Source of the DNA: Chitinophaga pollutisoli
GTDB taxonomy: Bacteria; Bacteroidota; Bacteroidia; Chitinophagales; Chitinophagaceae
Assembly (NCBI RefSeq): GCF_038396755.1
Contig: NZ_CP149822.1
Location: forward strand, 5,548,001 to 5,612,000
Length of the DNA stretch: 64,000 nucleotides
Direction: 5' to 3'
In this document: positions 53,443 through 63,100 of the stretch, in pieces
Position numbering within the stretch: the stretch's first letter is position 1
How the letters are laid out: the number at the start of each line of letters is the position of its first letter
The notes under the pieces: model-generated
The model's input: only the letters and a program-made list of their open reading frames with translations
What the model was told of the DNA's origin: nothing
The model's database searches: none
Translations under genes and position numbers: made by a program

Positions 53443-54233
53443 TTACCAATATTTTAAAAGATAAACCTACCCGGGTATTCATCATACTGGCCGGCATTTT
53501 CGTGGCCAACGCCCTCATCGCCGAAATTATCGGGGTCAAGATATTCTCCCTGGAAGGCACCTTCGGCATGAGCCCCGTGAACATCATGATCTTCGGTGAC
53601 GCCTACAGCTTCAATATGACCGCCGGCGTGCTGTTATGGCCCGTTGTGTTTATCATGACCGATATCATCAACGAGTATTTCGGGGTGAAAGGTGTCCGTT
53701 TCCTGTCGTACCTCACCGCTGCCCTGATTGCTTTCGCGTTTATCGTTTTCTACATCGCCATCCGCCTCGAACCGGCCGCATTCTTCGTCACCAGCAAGGC
53801 GGAAGCCGGCGTCCCGGATATGGATGCGGCTTACGGGCAGATCCTGGGGCAGGGCTCCATGATCATTATCGCCTCGCTCACGGCCTTTTTGCTGGGGCAG
53901 CTGGTGGATGTGTTCACTTTCCATAAAATCAAGAAAATGACCGGCGAAGGCAAGATCTGGCTCCGCGCCACCGGCTCGACGCTTGTTTCCCAGCTCATCG
54001 ATTCGTTCGTGGTGCTGTTCTGCGCCTTCCACCTGTTCCCCATCCTCACCGGTCAAAAAGGGCAAGCCTGGCCGCTGGGGTTGGTTATCAGCGTCTGCAT
54101 CATCAATTACATCTATAAATTCACGGTCGCCATCGTGCTCACGCCGGTCATTTATTGGGTCCACGGTATCATCGAACGGTACCTGGGGCACGATCTGGCG
54201 GCGGAAATGAAGCGGGCGGCCATGAACCGCTAA
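53439..54233 (+). CDS. Queuosine precursor transporter (YhhQ/VUT family)
   Basis: This 264-residue membrane protein has six or seven helices and the VUT family markers LAGIFVANALIAEIIGVKIF, LWPVVFIMTDIINEYFGVKGVR, GSMIIIASLTAFLLGQLVDVFTFHKIKK and RATGSTLVSQLIDSFVVLF. The family imports queuine or its precursors preQ0/preQ1 for tRNA modification. A small membrane protein is coupled upstream and a Nudix gene follows 15 bp downstream. No preQ1 riboswitch is visible ahead of the pair. Other queuosine genes are not in the window. Confidence 0.9.
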   Translation: MITNILKDKPTRVFIILAGIFVANALIAEIIGVKIFSLEGTFGMSPVNIMIFGDAYSFNMTAGVLLWPVVFIMTDIINEYFGVKGVRFLSYLTAALIAFAFIVFYIAIRLEPAAFFVTSKAEAGVPDMDAAYGQILGQGSMIIIASLTAFLLGQLVDVFTFHKIKKMTGEGKIWLRATGSTLVSQLIDSFVVLFCAFHLFPILTGQKGQAWPLGLVISVCIINYIYKFTVAIVLTPVIYWVHGIIERYLGHDLAAEMKRAAMNR

Positions 54234-54248
54234 TCATACTACTATCAC

Positions 54249-54698
54249 ATGTCTCAGTTTACAGTCCGTGTGTACGGCATTTTATTCAACGAAAAGAAAC
54301 AGGTGCTCGTGAGCGACGAGTACATCCGCGGTGGTTATTACACCAAATTCCCCGGCGGCGGCCTAGAATTCGGGGAAGGCACGCTGGAATGCATTGTAAG
54401 GGAATGGAAGGAAGAGGTGAACCAGGATGTGGAAGTGGTTGAGCATATCTATACCACCGACTTTTTCCAGATCTCCGCTTTCGATAACGTGAACCAGATC
54501 ATCTCCATTTATTATTTGCTGAAGGCCGTTTCGCCCTTCGTGGCGCCTTTGCTGGAAAGGCCGTTCGGGTTTGAGATCCCGGAGGGGGCAAGCCAGGTGG
54601 AAGGGTTAAGATGGGTGGATTGGGAAGACTTTTCCTCAGCAACGGTTTCCCTGCCGATCGACAAGGTGCTGGCGGATCTCGTCAAAGCGAAATATTAG
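54249..54698 (+). CDS. Nudix hydrolase
   Basis: This 149-residue protein carries the Nudix box from residue 37: GGLEFGEGTLECIVREWKEE, where Glu43 and REWKEE (51-56) fit GX5EX7REUXEEXGU, except that Asn58 stands in for the last Gly. The fold is completed by DFFQISAFDNVNQIISIYYLL and the C-terminal LRWVDWEDF. It hydrolyses a nucleoside diphosphate linked to another moiety; the substrate cannot be told. It follows the queuosine-precursor transporter by 15 bp and may be co-transcribed. Its stop codon overlaps that of corA on the other strand (4 bp). Confidence 0.9.
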   Translation: MSQFTVRVYGILFNEKKQVLVSDEYIRGGYYTKFPGGGLEFGEGTLECIVREWKEEVNQDVEVVEHIYTTDFFQISAFDNVNQIISIYYLLKAVSPFVAPLLERPFGFEIPEGASQVEGLRWVDWEDFSSATVSLPIDKVLADLVKAKY

Positions 54699-55633
54699 AA
54701 CCACTTTTTCTTCATGAAATACCAGCTCATCACTACCGCGGTTACGATCGCGATGGTGACCGGTATGTAGAAACTGAAGGGGGAATGCGCGTAGGGAATG
54801 TCTACGTTCATGCCGTAGATGCTGGCCACGAGAACGGGAAGGGTAAGCACGATCGTGATGGACGTGAGGCGTTTCATCACGAAGTTGAGGTTGTTGGAAA
54901 TGATGCTGGCGAAGGCATCCATGGTGCTGGAGAGGATGTTGGTGTAGATATTGGCCATTTCCAGCGCCTGGGAAGTGTCGACGATCAGGTCGTGGAGAAA
55001 CTCCTTTTCGTCTTCGTTGAGGCCCATGAAATTGGTGCGTTCCAGCTTCATAAGCAGCAGTTCGTTGCTGCGCAGGGCGGTAACGAAGTATACGAGGGAT
55101 TTCTGGATCCGCATGAGGTAGAGCAGCTCCTCGTTCCGGTTGGAATCGTACAATTTTTGTTCGAGCAGGTTGCGGCGCTGGTTGATTTCCTTGAGGTAAT
55201 CGAGGAAGTTCATCACCACTTTCTCGAAAATCTTCAAAACCATCATGTTCCGCTTTTCGGGATGGCGGTTGTGGAAGGTGTTGAGGAATTTTTTGATGGC
55301 CGCGTTGTCGAATGAATTCACCGTCACGATCTGGTTGTGGGTGAGGATGATCACGATGGGGATGGTAATGTAATAGGCATCGCTTTCGTTGATGGAATTG
55401 TTTTCCGTCGGGGTTTTGATGACGATGAGCTTTACATTGTCTTCCAGTTCGAAACGGCTTTTTTCGTCGATGTCGAGCGAATCGGTCAAAAAGTCCAGCG
55501 GGATATCGAGGCTTTCCGACAGTTGTTCGAATTCGGACTGCTTGAGCGGCGGGGTGATATTCACCCAGGCGCCGTTGTCCGGCTCCTTGATTTCAACCGT
55601 ACGGGCATCGATATTTATAAAGTACTGGATCAT
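54695..55633 (-). CDS. corA: CorA family magnesium/divalent-cation transporter
   Basis: This 312-residue protein has the CorA layout. A soluble N-terminal alpha/beta domain (MIQYFINIDARTVEIKEPDNG) leads to a long helical funnel (NLLEQKLYDSNRNEELLYLM). Two C-terminal helices are separated by YGMNVDIP, where the GMN motif at about residue 273 lines the pore. The C-terminal tail KKKWF is basic. CorA forms a pentameric channel for Mg2+, or Co2+/Ni2+, in the inner membrane. It is read leftwards, with dapF starting about 820 bp upstream and ending 44 bp before it; whether they share a transcript is not clear. Confidence 0.93.
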   Translation of the reverse strand: MIQYFINIDARTVEIKEPDNGAWVNITPPLKQSEFEQLSESLDIPLDFLTDSLDIDEKSRFELEDNVKLIVIKTPTENNSINESDAYYITIPIVIILTHNQIVTVNSFDNAAIKKFLNTFHNRHPEKRNMMVLKIFEKVVMNFLDYLKEINQRRNLLEQKLYDSNRNEELLYLMRIQKSLVYFVTALRSNELLLMKLERTNFMGLNEDEKEFLHDLIVDTSQALEMANIYTNILSSTMDAFASIISNNLNFVMKRLTSITIVLTLPVLVASIYGMNVDIPYAHSPFSFYIPVTIAIVTAVVMSWYFMKKKWF

Positions 55634-55677
55634 CCGGGCGCAAAGGTAATGGAATTAATGTACCAAAAGCCGGGGGG

Positions 55678-56457
55678 CTAAATTTTAATATTTCCTTCAA
55701 ATACAGGCGTGGCGGGGCCGCAGAGCCAGATGTCCTCGTATTGCTGCTCGCCGGTGCGGAGGAAGCGGACTTCCAGGTGCCCGCCCAGGGTTTCGACGGG
55801 GATGGCGTACTCGCCGGCTTCCCCGGGAGCGGCTGTGAGGGCGGCCGCGGTAACGCCGGTGCCGCAGGAATACGTTTCGTCTTCCACGCCGCGCTCGTAA
55901 GTGCGCACGAAAATGCCTTTATCGATTTCCTGTACAAAGTTCACGTTGGTGCCTACGGCGGCGAAGCGGTCGTTGTAGCGGACGGCCCGGCCGTCTTCAT
56001 ACACGTCCACTTCCTGGATATCGGTCACGAATTGAACGTAGTGCGGGGAGCCGGTGTTGAGGTAGAAGAAGGAACCGCCGTTTTCTACCTGGTCCACGTC
56101 TTTCATTTTGAGCTCCACCCAGCCGTTGTCCCTGAATTTGGCGTCATGCTCGCCGTCTGTCGCGATAAACCGCAGGGTTTCGCCGGTGATGCCCATATGG
56201 CGGGCAAAGGCCGTGAGGCACCGGCCGCCGTTGCCGCACATGCTGCCTTCACGTCCGTCGGCGTTGTAATACTTCATCCGGAAGTCGTACCCGTCCTGGT
56301 TTTCGAGCATCATCAGCCCGTCGGCCCCGATACCGAAGCGGCGGTCGCAGAGGTGTTCGATCTGTTCGGAGGTAAGCCCGGAATAAGCGCCGTTACGGTT
56401 GTCGAGGATCACGAAATCGTTCCCTGTACCCTGGTATTTATAGAAATGAATCTGCAT
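55678..56457 (-). CDS. dapF: Diaminopimelate epimerase
   Basis: This 259-residue enzyme interconverts LL- and meso-diaminopimelate for lysine and peptidoglycan synthesis. The first catalytic Cys is Cys74 in GSMCGNGGRC, the second about Cys204 in ETYSCGTGVTAAAL; the repeated pseudo-symmetric half is typical. The N terminus MQIHFYKYQGTGNDFVILDN matches the family. The length is standard. It is followed on minus by corA after a 44-bp gap and preceded by a nucleoside phosphorylase gene 33 bp upstream; no functional link among them is known. Confidence 0.95.
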   Translation of the reverse strand: MQIHFYKYQGTGNDFVILDNRNGAYSGLTSEQIEHLCDRRFGIGADGLMMLENQDGYDFRMKYYNADGREGSMCGNGGRCLTAFARHMGITGETLRFIATDGEHDAKFRDNGWVELKMKDVDQVENGGSFFYLNTGSPHYVQFVTDIQEVDVYEDGRAVRYNDRFAAVGTNVNFVQEIDKGIFVRTYERGVEDETYSCGTGVTAAALTAAPGEAGEYAIPVETLGGHLEVRFLRTGEQQYEDIWLCGPATPVFEGNIKI

Positions 56458-56490
56458 GATGGTGCAAAGTTACACAATACTGGCATTGGA

Positions 56491-57366
56491 TCAAGCGGCG
56501 ATGACCGGCAGCGCCGTGGCGATAAGTTTTTCCACGGCTGCGTTGCCATCCGCGCTGAATTCTCCCCGGACGCGGTTGGCCACGATGGCGCTGAGCGACA
56601 GGCAGCGGTGCCCCAGCACGCGCCCCAGGCCGTAGATCCCGGAAGTTTCCATTTCAAAATTGGTGATATGGCGGTTTTCGAAGCTGAAGGCGCCCAGCTG
56701 GTCGATCAGCTGCGGGTGGGAGAGGGCGCCCCTGAGCAGGCGGCCCTGCGGGGCATAGAAACCCGGACAGGTAACGGTGATGCCTGTATGGAACCCTTCG
56801 CCGAAGCGCTCCAGCAGTTCGGGCGCGGCTTCAAAGAGGTAAGGCCTGGCCGCATGGGGCTGGAGGCGCACCTGCCCGCGGAAGGCTTCCAGGAGCTGAA
56901 GCTCTTCGGGCGTATTGTGCCAGGTGTAATACGGCAGCAAATTATCCAGCCCGATCGCGTGCGACGATGCCACAAAAGCATCCACCGGGATATTTTCCTG
57001 CAGGGAGCCGGAGGTGCCCAGCCGTACGATGCGCAGGCTCACCAGCTCTTCTTTCACCTGTCTTGTCGCAAAATCGATGTTCACCAGGGCATCCAGCTCG
57101 TTGAGCACGATATCGATATTGTCGGTCCCGATGCCGGTAGACACCACGGAGATCCGCGTATTCCCCACAAAACCCGTATGTGTCACAAATTCGCGGTGCT
57201 GGTATTTACCTTCAATCCGGTCGAAGTGTTTGCTCACGTTTTGCACGCGTTCCGGATCACCGACGGTGATGATGGTATGCGCGATTTCTTCCGGTCTTAC
57301 GTCCAGATGGTAAACGGCCCCGCGGGCGTTGAGAATCAGTTCTGATGCGGCGATTCCTGTAGACAT
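56491..57366 (-). CDS. Nucleoside phosphorylase (uridine phosphorylase-like)
   Basis: This 291-residue enzyme is of the NP-I family. The phosphate-binding part reads IITVGDPERVQNVSKHF, with HTGFVGNTRISVVSTGIGTDN and LRIVRLGTSGSLQENIPVDAFV. The C-terminal NFEMETSGIYGLGRVLGH contains the FEMET/S signature that binds the ribose and base. It cleaves nucleosides with phosphate. The nucleoside preference cannot be told; uridine is the nearest guess from the layout. It fits with the CNT-family nucleoside transporter elsewhere in the window. Confidence 0.88.
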   Translation of the reverse strand: MSTGIAASELILNARGAVYHLDVRPEEIAHTIITVGDPERVQNVSKHFDRIEGKYQHREFVTHTGFVGNTRISVVSTGIGTDNIDIVLNELDALVNIDFATRQVKEELVSLRIVRLGTSGSLQENIPVDAFVASSHAIGLDNLLPYYTWHNTPEELQLLEAFRGQVRLQPHAARPYLFEAAPELLERFGEGFHTGITVTCPGFYAPQGRLLRGALSHPQLIDQLGAFSFENRHITNFEMETSGIYGLGRVLGHRCLSLSAIVANRVRGEFSADGNAAVEKLIATALPVIAA

Positions 57367-57411
57367 ACGTCAGTATTTTTTTATCCGTAAAGAAATATCT
57401 TGTAATCAGAT

Positions 57412-57441
57412 TTGGCAAATATCTAAAATTTGCTACTTTTG
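57412..57441 (+). promoter_or_regulatory. Promoter of the tRNA-Cys gene
   Basis: TTG at 57412-57414 and TACTTTTG at 57434-57441 are a perfect match to the Bacteroidota -33 (TTG) and -7 (TAnnTTTG) elements, with a 19-bp spacer. The transcript would begin near 57449, about 25 nt ahead of the tRNA. Confidence 0.75.
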
Positions 57442-57472
57442 CAGTCCATCAAAAACGGATGGCACAAAAAAA

Positions 57473-57543
57473 GGTACCGTGGCCGAGTGGCTAGGCAGAG
57501 GTCTGCAAAACCTCGTACAGCGGTTCGAATCCGCTCGGTACCT
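57473..57543 (+). tRNA. tRNA-Cys (GCA)
   Basis: This 71-nt tRNA has its acceptor stem as GGTACCG at 57473-57479 and CGGTACC at 57536-57542, with discriminator T at 57543. The D arm is GCCGAGTGGCTAGGC. The anticodon stem is GAGGT/ACCTC (57498-57502 and 57510-57514) around loop CTGCAAA, giving anticodon GCA at 57505-57507. The T arm is AGCGG-TTCGAAT-CCGCT. CCA is not encoded. A strong promoter lies upstream and a terminator just downstream. Confidence 0.97.
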
Positions 57544-57556
57544 CTGAAAATCTTCT

Positions 57557-57582
57557 AAAACCCGCCTTCATGGCGGGTTTTT
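57557..57582 (+). terminator. tRNA-Cys terminator
   Basis: CCCGCC (57561-57566) pairs with GGCGGG (57572-57577) over a 5-nt loop, preceded by A4 and followed by T5. It lies 14 bp after the tRNA. Confidence 0.85.
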
Positions 57583-57725
57583 CTTTTTCCACATTTCCCA
57601 CGCCCCACCGGATGCCGAAGCAGTTAATTTAGCCTTATTGCACGCGCCCTGCAAACATGCACCATAGATGTTACATTTGTCATTATACCGCTACTGCACT
57701 GCATTTGCGTTGTTTCGGACTCACT

Positions 57726-57815
57726 GGTACGGTTTCAATACAGTGTTAGTACGGTGTCAGTACTGTATCTCTACTAAGTCCCTGCTAAGACATTCCGAAA
57801 AAATCCTTTCGGAAT
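57726..57815. repeat. Degenerate 11-bp tandem repeat array followed by a perfect inverted repeat
   Basis: Six consecutive 11-mers occupy 57726-57791, among them AGTACGGTGTC (57748-57758), AGTACTGTATC (57759-57769) and TCTACTAAGTC (57770-57780). TAC recurs at positions 3-5 of the first five units, and the last has TGC. A perfect 9-bp inverted repeat, ATTCCGAAA (57792-57800) and TTTCGGAAT (57807-57815), abuts the last unit. The element lies between the tRNA-Cys terminator and that of the opposing discoidin gene. The rest of the 57583-58028 gap shows nothing I recognise. Confidence 0.75.
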
Positions 57816-57953
57816 AATACGATTTCACCTTGGCAGTCCCAGTAATCAACGCAGCAAGTGGCAAATGGTTGTCTGGTTATTACGATATGCTTTTATATTT
57901 CAAAATATTATAATGCTCGCAACGGAATGAATGTAAGCATTTGAATGCGTACA

Positions 57954-57988
57954 AAAATGAAGCCCATGCGCATTCGCGCACGGGCTTC
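57954..57988 (-). terminator. Terminator of the SUS operon after the discoidin lipoprotein
   Basis: GAAGCCC (57959-57965) pairs with GGGCTTC (57982-57988), continued after one mismatch by TGCGC and GCGCA. On minus it is followed by ATTTTTG. It begins 40 bp past the stop of the discoidin gene at 58029. Confidence 0.75.
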
Positions 57989-58028
57989 CGGGGTTGAGAG
58001 TAGCATCTACCGTTGGCAGATATGATTG

Positions 58029-58559
58029 TTATTTAGTCGTATACACTTCGATTTCGGAAAGAAACGCTTTCTGAATGGGCCCTTCCAGCGCGGTAACCCG
58101 CAGGTAGCGCCAGGTGGCCGACGATGGCACGGGATAACTCTGGGCCGTGCGCGTGGTGGGCACAAATGCGAGGTTGTCGCGCAAAACGGTCCAGGTATTG
58201 CTATCGTTGCTGCCTTCCATCTTGAATTTCGTCATCCCGTTGGCATCGTTCTGCCGCGCGATGATTTCGACGGAAACCAGGTTGATGGCTTTTTTCATGT
58301 CCAGCGTGATGGAATGTGGGTAGGGGAGTACCGTAGGGCAGCCCTGTGAGCTCCAGTATGTCGCGGTTTTGCCGTCGAGCACGAGGTCCGCCGTGGCGGT
58401 TTCGCAGGTGGTTTCCTGGCTGGAAGCGGTAGCGCTCCAACCGGTGCGGTCGGCTTTCATCACGGTCGACTTGTCTTCAAAGAAAACGGCGTCGGCCTTG
58501 CCGCAGGCGGCGGCGATGCAGCAAGCCAGGAGATATAGATAAAGGTGGTTCTTTTGCAT
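58029..58559 (-). CDS. Discoidin (F5/8 type C) domain lipoprotein
   Basis: This 176-residue surface lipoprotein has the signal peptide MQKNHLYLYLLACCIAAACG, cleaved at AAAC. A single discoidin/F5-8C beta-sandwich follows: GWSATASSQETTCETATADLVLDG, TATYWSSQGCPTVLPYPHSITLDM, LVSVEIIARQNDANGMTKFKMEGSND and WRYLRVTALEGPIQKAFLSEIEVY, all family-typical. Such domains bind sugars. It comes right after susD on minus (3-bp gap), at the usual place for an extra surface glycan-binding protein, and closes the operon with a terminator. Confidence 0.9.
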   Translation of the reverse strand: MQKNHLYLYLLACCIAAACGKADAVFFEDKSTVMKADRTGWSATASSQETTCETATADLVLDGKTATYWSSQGCPTVLPYPHSITLDMKKAINLVSVEIIARQNDANGMTKFKMEGSNDSNTWTVLRDNLAFVPTTRTAQSYPVPSSATWRYLRVTALEGPIQKAFLSEIEVYTTK

Positions 58560-58562
58560 GCG

Positions 58563-60100
58563 TTACGGATTTTGGGTGAGGTTCGGGTTCACCAGGCGCT
58601 CGCGGTTGGGGATGAAGAAGATCACCCGGTTGTCGGAGGGCAGGATGGTTTGCGTGATGTTGGTGCTGGGCGTGTTGTTCAGGGAATGCGTGCCGGGGTA
58701 ATTCCTTTCCAGCGCGCGGTTGTTCCTGAAAAGGTCGTAGGCCCTGTGCCCTTCGAATGCCAGTTCGAGGCGGCGTTCTTCCAGCACCGCGTCCATCACG
58801 GATTTGCCGGCGGCGGCCAGCGACGCGAGCGTGTGCAGCCCCGTTCCGGTGAGGCCCGCGCGCTGACGAAGCACGTTCAGGTCATCAACCGCCAGCTGCA
58901 ATTTGGCGCCGCCCAGTTTGGCGTTCGCCTCCGCGCGGATCAGGTACATCTCCGCCAGGCGCATGTACACGGGCGAACTGAGGTTCACCAGTCCTTCCTG
59001 GTAATTGTACTTGTTGATGTAATACATGGGCGTATTCGGGTTGAGGCGCGTATTCATCCGGATATCCGCCACCGGCGCGGTATAAGGCCAGGAAAGCACC
59101 GTGCCGGCGTTGGTGTACGGGGAAATGAAGGCGTGCCGCAGGTCGCCGGGATGCTGGTCCAGCAGGGCCATGTATTCCGCGGAAGCGTAAATTTCGCCCC
59201 AGCCGGTCTGCCCTTGCCCGCCCTCGCTGAAATACATGGAACCGATGGCGCTGAAGTCGCGGTTCTCGGCTTTGGTATGGCGGATGCAGAAGATGGTCTC
59301 GCGGTTGTCTTCCGGCACGCTCCGGAAATACGTCTTGTACGCCTCGCTGTCGAGCAGGTTGTAACGCCCGGAATTGATGACGAGGTTGGCGAATTCGATG
59401 GCCTTGTCGTTGTTGCCCATATAGAGGTACACGCGGGCCAGGAGCGCCCGCGCCACTTCTTTCGACGCGAAGTTGTTGTTTTTGTTCTCGCTCATGAGCT
59501 CCGCTGCTTTCAGCAGGTCGGCCACCACCTGGTCATAGATCTCTTTCACCGAATTGCGGGAAGGCTGCTCGGTGGTAGTGGCTTCGGTAACGAGGGGCAC
59601 CGCTTCGCCGGAACCGTTGCCCTGGGTATACGGCCGGCCGAAAATGCGTACCAGGTTGAAGTAGATCATGGCGCGGAGATAGAGGTTTTCCCCCTTCAGC
59701 TGCCGCATACCGGCCGAAGCGCCGTCGGGCGTGAAGGCGATCACTTTGTTGGCGGCATTCACCACTCCGTAAGATTGCTTCCATACGTTGTTGACATGCG
59801 ACATGTCGACCAGGTGCGTGTAGCGGTAGGCGTTAGACAGCGCGTCGGACGACGTCTGCGCCTGCGCGATGTTATCGCCCTGGTATTCGGTGAGGAAGTG
59901 GATGGAGCGCACATAATCCGCATTTTTAAGCACGGCGTAAGTGCCGATGGTGGCGGATTTTACGTCTGCCTCGTTTTTGAGCGCGTCGTCTTCGTTTTTG
60001 GCGGTCGACGGCTCGAAGGTTTTTTGCAGGCTGTAGCCATCGACAGTGCGAGCGCGCCGGCGAGGAACAGGAAGCGGTATGTTGATTTCATTGTTCTCAT
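58563..60100 (-). CDS. SusD/RagB family nutrient-binding lipoprotein, with a single-base frameshift after the lipobox
   Basis: From ATG 60100 the gene reads MRTMKSTYRFLFLAGALALS, a lipoprotein signal with lipobox ATAC and KK, then leaves the family frame after the run of six A (plus-strand T6 at 60020-60025). The rest, TFEPSTAKNEDDALKNEADV onwards to the stop at 58563, lies in the next frame. One extra A restores 512 codons. SusD features follow: a TPR-like helical body (ALLARVYLYMGNNDKAIEFANLVIN), the loop MYFSEGGQGQTGWGEIY and C-terminal ELAFEGHRAYDLFRNN with RERLVNPNLTQNP. SusD caps the SusC transporter and binds the substrate; its sugar is unknown. The break is most likely a sequencing error. 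susC ends 2 bp upstream. Confidence 0.92.
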
Positions 60101-60102
60101 TT

Positions 60103-63100
60103 TTAAAATCCGATGTTAACGCCCAGTAATACTTTCTTGCTGATGGGGTATTTGGTCCCGGAAACGCCTTTGGTGAAGCCGTTTGCATTCACGAAGGATA
60201 CTTCGGGGTCCATACCGGAGAATTTGGTGCCGGTCCAGAGGTTGTCGCCGCTCAGGAAGATGCGCGCACTGCCGATCCTGAGCCTTTGCAGGAAGGCCTG
60301 CGGCACATCGTACCCGATCTGCACGTTGCGCAGGCGGATGTAGCTGCCGTCTTCCAGGAAGCGCGACGAAGGTTCGTTAGACGCTTTGTTGCCGCCCAGC
60401 AAGGGTTTGGGATGGGTGGCCACGTCGCCGGGCTTGCTCCAGCGGCTCCAGCCTTCCGCCAGCACCATCTGGTTGTAGCTGTCGTAGATACCGTCGGAAT
60501 CAAAGAACTGGCGCGAGCTGTTGAATACCTGGTTGCCGTACATGAAGTTGAAGAACGCGTTCAGGTAAAAACCTTTGTAGCTGAACGAATTCAGCATGCC
60601 GCCGGTGAATTTGGGGGCGGAGGATGTGCCCGTATATTGCAGCGTGGCGGCGTTGTAGCTGTTGGTGTAAGTCAGGTAGGTTTTGCCGTCGGCGTCGGTT
60701 ACGATCCTTTCCCATAGCGGATCTCCGTTGGCAGGGTCTACGCCGGCCCAGATGCGCATGTACCATTTGTCCATATCCTCGTTGAGGCCCACGGGCTGGT
60801 TGGTGCCGGGGTTGGCGAACTTATCGTTCCCGTTCAGCTTCGTTACCTTATTGCGGTTAAGTGCGAAGTTCAGGCTGGTTTCCCATTTGAATTCCCCCAC
60901 GAGGTTCTTGGTCGTCAGGTTGATCTCCAACCCGCGGTTGCGCATCGACCCGATGTTTTCCATGATGTTGGCATAACCCGTTGTAAGCGGCAGCGGGCGC
61001 AGCATCAGGAGGGATTTGGCCTGTTTGTCGTACAGGTCCACATTCAGGTCGATCCTTTTAAACAATCCCAGCTCGATGCCGAAGTTGTTCACACGGATCT
61101 TTTCCCATGTGAGGTCGGGATTAGCTTTCTGGAAGGGGAAAGAACCGTTCAATCCCGCATAGGAGGCCGTTTGGTCGTACTGGTATAACCCGAGCGCCTG
61201 GTAGTTCTGGAGGGGAGGATTGCCCACGGTACCATGGCTGAGGCGCACTTTCAGGAAGGTGAATGTATTGTTCCCCGCAAGGAAATTCTCGTTGCTCAAA
61301 ATCCAGGAACCGCCCAACTGGTAAAAGTTACCGCCGGGGTTGTTGTTCCCGAACTTGGAACTGATGTCGCGCACGAAGGAAGCCAGGAAGAAATACCGGT
61401 TATCCCAGTTGTAATCACCCTGTACCAGCCACTTCTGGAAGCTGTACTCATCCCGCCCTCCGGTGGGCGTGGATTTGGCTTCCGTAGCCGTGCTCATGGC
61501 GGTCATTCCCGCGGGCAGCCCGCGGCCCACGATGCCGTTGTTGTCGTAATAGTATTTCTCCGCTTCGCCTACGCCGAGTACCGACAGGTTATGATCGCCC
61601 CAATGGTTTTCGTACCGCAGGCGGTTGGAGCTCAGCAGCGTATTGCTGTAACGGATGTCGTGCGCGAGGTACCCCTTGTCCGCGGTCCCTTCCTTCGACC
61701 GCTGGTCCCAGTACTCGGTGGACTTGAAGTTGTAGAGGTTGACGCGGTTGTAGGTGCTGAAGGTCAGGTGCCTGGTGATGGCATAATCCAGGTTCAGGTC
61801 GCCGTTAAAGGTCATGGCGCGGTTGAACGACTGGTTATACTGCAGCGAATAAATGAAGTTATGCTGTTCGCGCCCCAGCCAGCCGGTGCCTGCGCCGAAG
61901 CGGGGAGATCCGTCGGCGTTGTAGGGCTTATCCCACGGCAGGTTGGTATATGCGCCGTACAACGTGCTGCTGTGGTGGTTATTGGCTTTTTCGTAACTGC
62001 CGTTGAGCAGTACGGCCATCTTGATTTTATCGGTCAGTTTATGGGTGATGTTGGCGCGGAAGTTATAGGCGGATTTGCTGTTGGTGAGCAGGGTGCCTTC
62101 TTCTTTGAAGTACGTGCCCGCGGTATAGAACTGCGTTTTTTCACTGCCGCCGGAAGCGGAGAGGGTATAGCTCTGCGTCATGGCGCGGCGGAAGGCGACG
62201 TCCAGCCAGTCGGTATTGGTATTGAGCACGGTGTCTGACCGGGTGGTGAACGTTTTCTGGTAATCGTACAGCTCGCGGCTGTCCATCAGTTCGAATTTCC
62301 CGAAGTCTGCTTTGTTGAAACCGGCTACGGTGTTGAATTCGATGCGGGTTTTGCCGGCTTTGCCCTGGCGGGTGGTAACGATGATCACCCCGTTGGCGGC
62401 GCGGGAACCGTAGAGCCCCGTAGCGGCGGCGTCTTTCAGAATCGTGACGGACTCTACGTCGGTGGGGTTGAACGATCCGCCGATATTGCCGTCGACCACG
62501 ATGAGCGGGTTGGGGCTGCCGGCCAGGGTGCCCTGTCCGCGAATGGTGATGCTGTTGCCGGCGGCGGGATCGCCGGAACCGGAGCTCACCACCACGCCGG
62601 GCGCTTTGCCCTGGAGGAGGCTGGACAGATTGTTGCTCGTCACGTCGCGCAGCTTCTCCCGCGAAACGGTGCTCACGGCGCTGGACAGGTATTTGACGTT
62701 CTTAGACGAATATCCCACGACAGTTACACCCTCGATGTCTTTACTGGCGGGCACCAGCTGCAGGTCTACCGTAGTTTTGCCCTGCACGGCGATCTCCCGC
62801 GTTTCGAAGCCGATGTAGGAGATGACGAGGTGTGCGTCGTCGGGGATGTTGGAAATGCTGTACACGCCGTCGGAATTGGTGGTGGCGCCGCGGCCGGTGC
62901 CTTTCACCTTGATGGAAACCCCGGGCAGCGGCACCCCGCGGTCGTCGGTGATGCGGCCGGAAATATTGATGGGCGGCGGCATATCGGGCAGGATTTCCAC
63001 GGGCTTGCGCGTGATCACGATCACCTTGTCTTCGATCGAATATTCGAGGAACTGCCCGCGGAGCGCTTCTTTCAGAAACGATTCCAGCGGTTGGTTGGTG

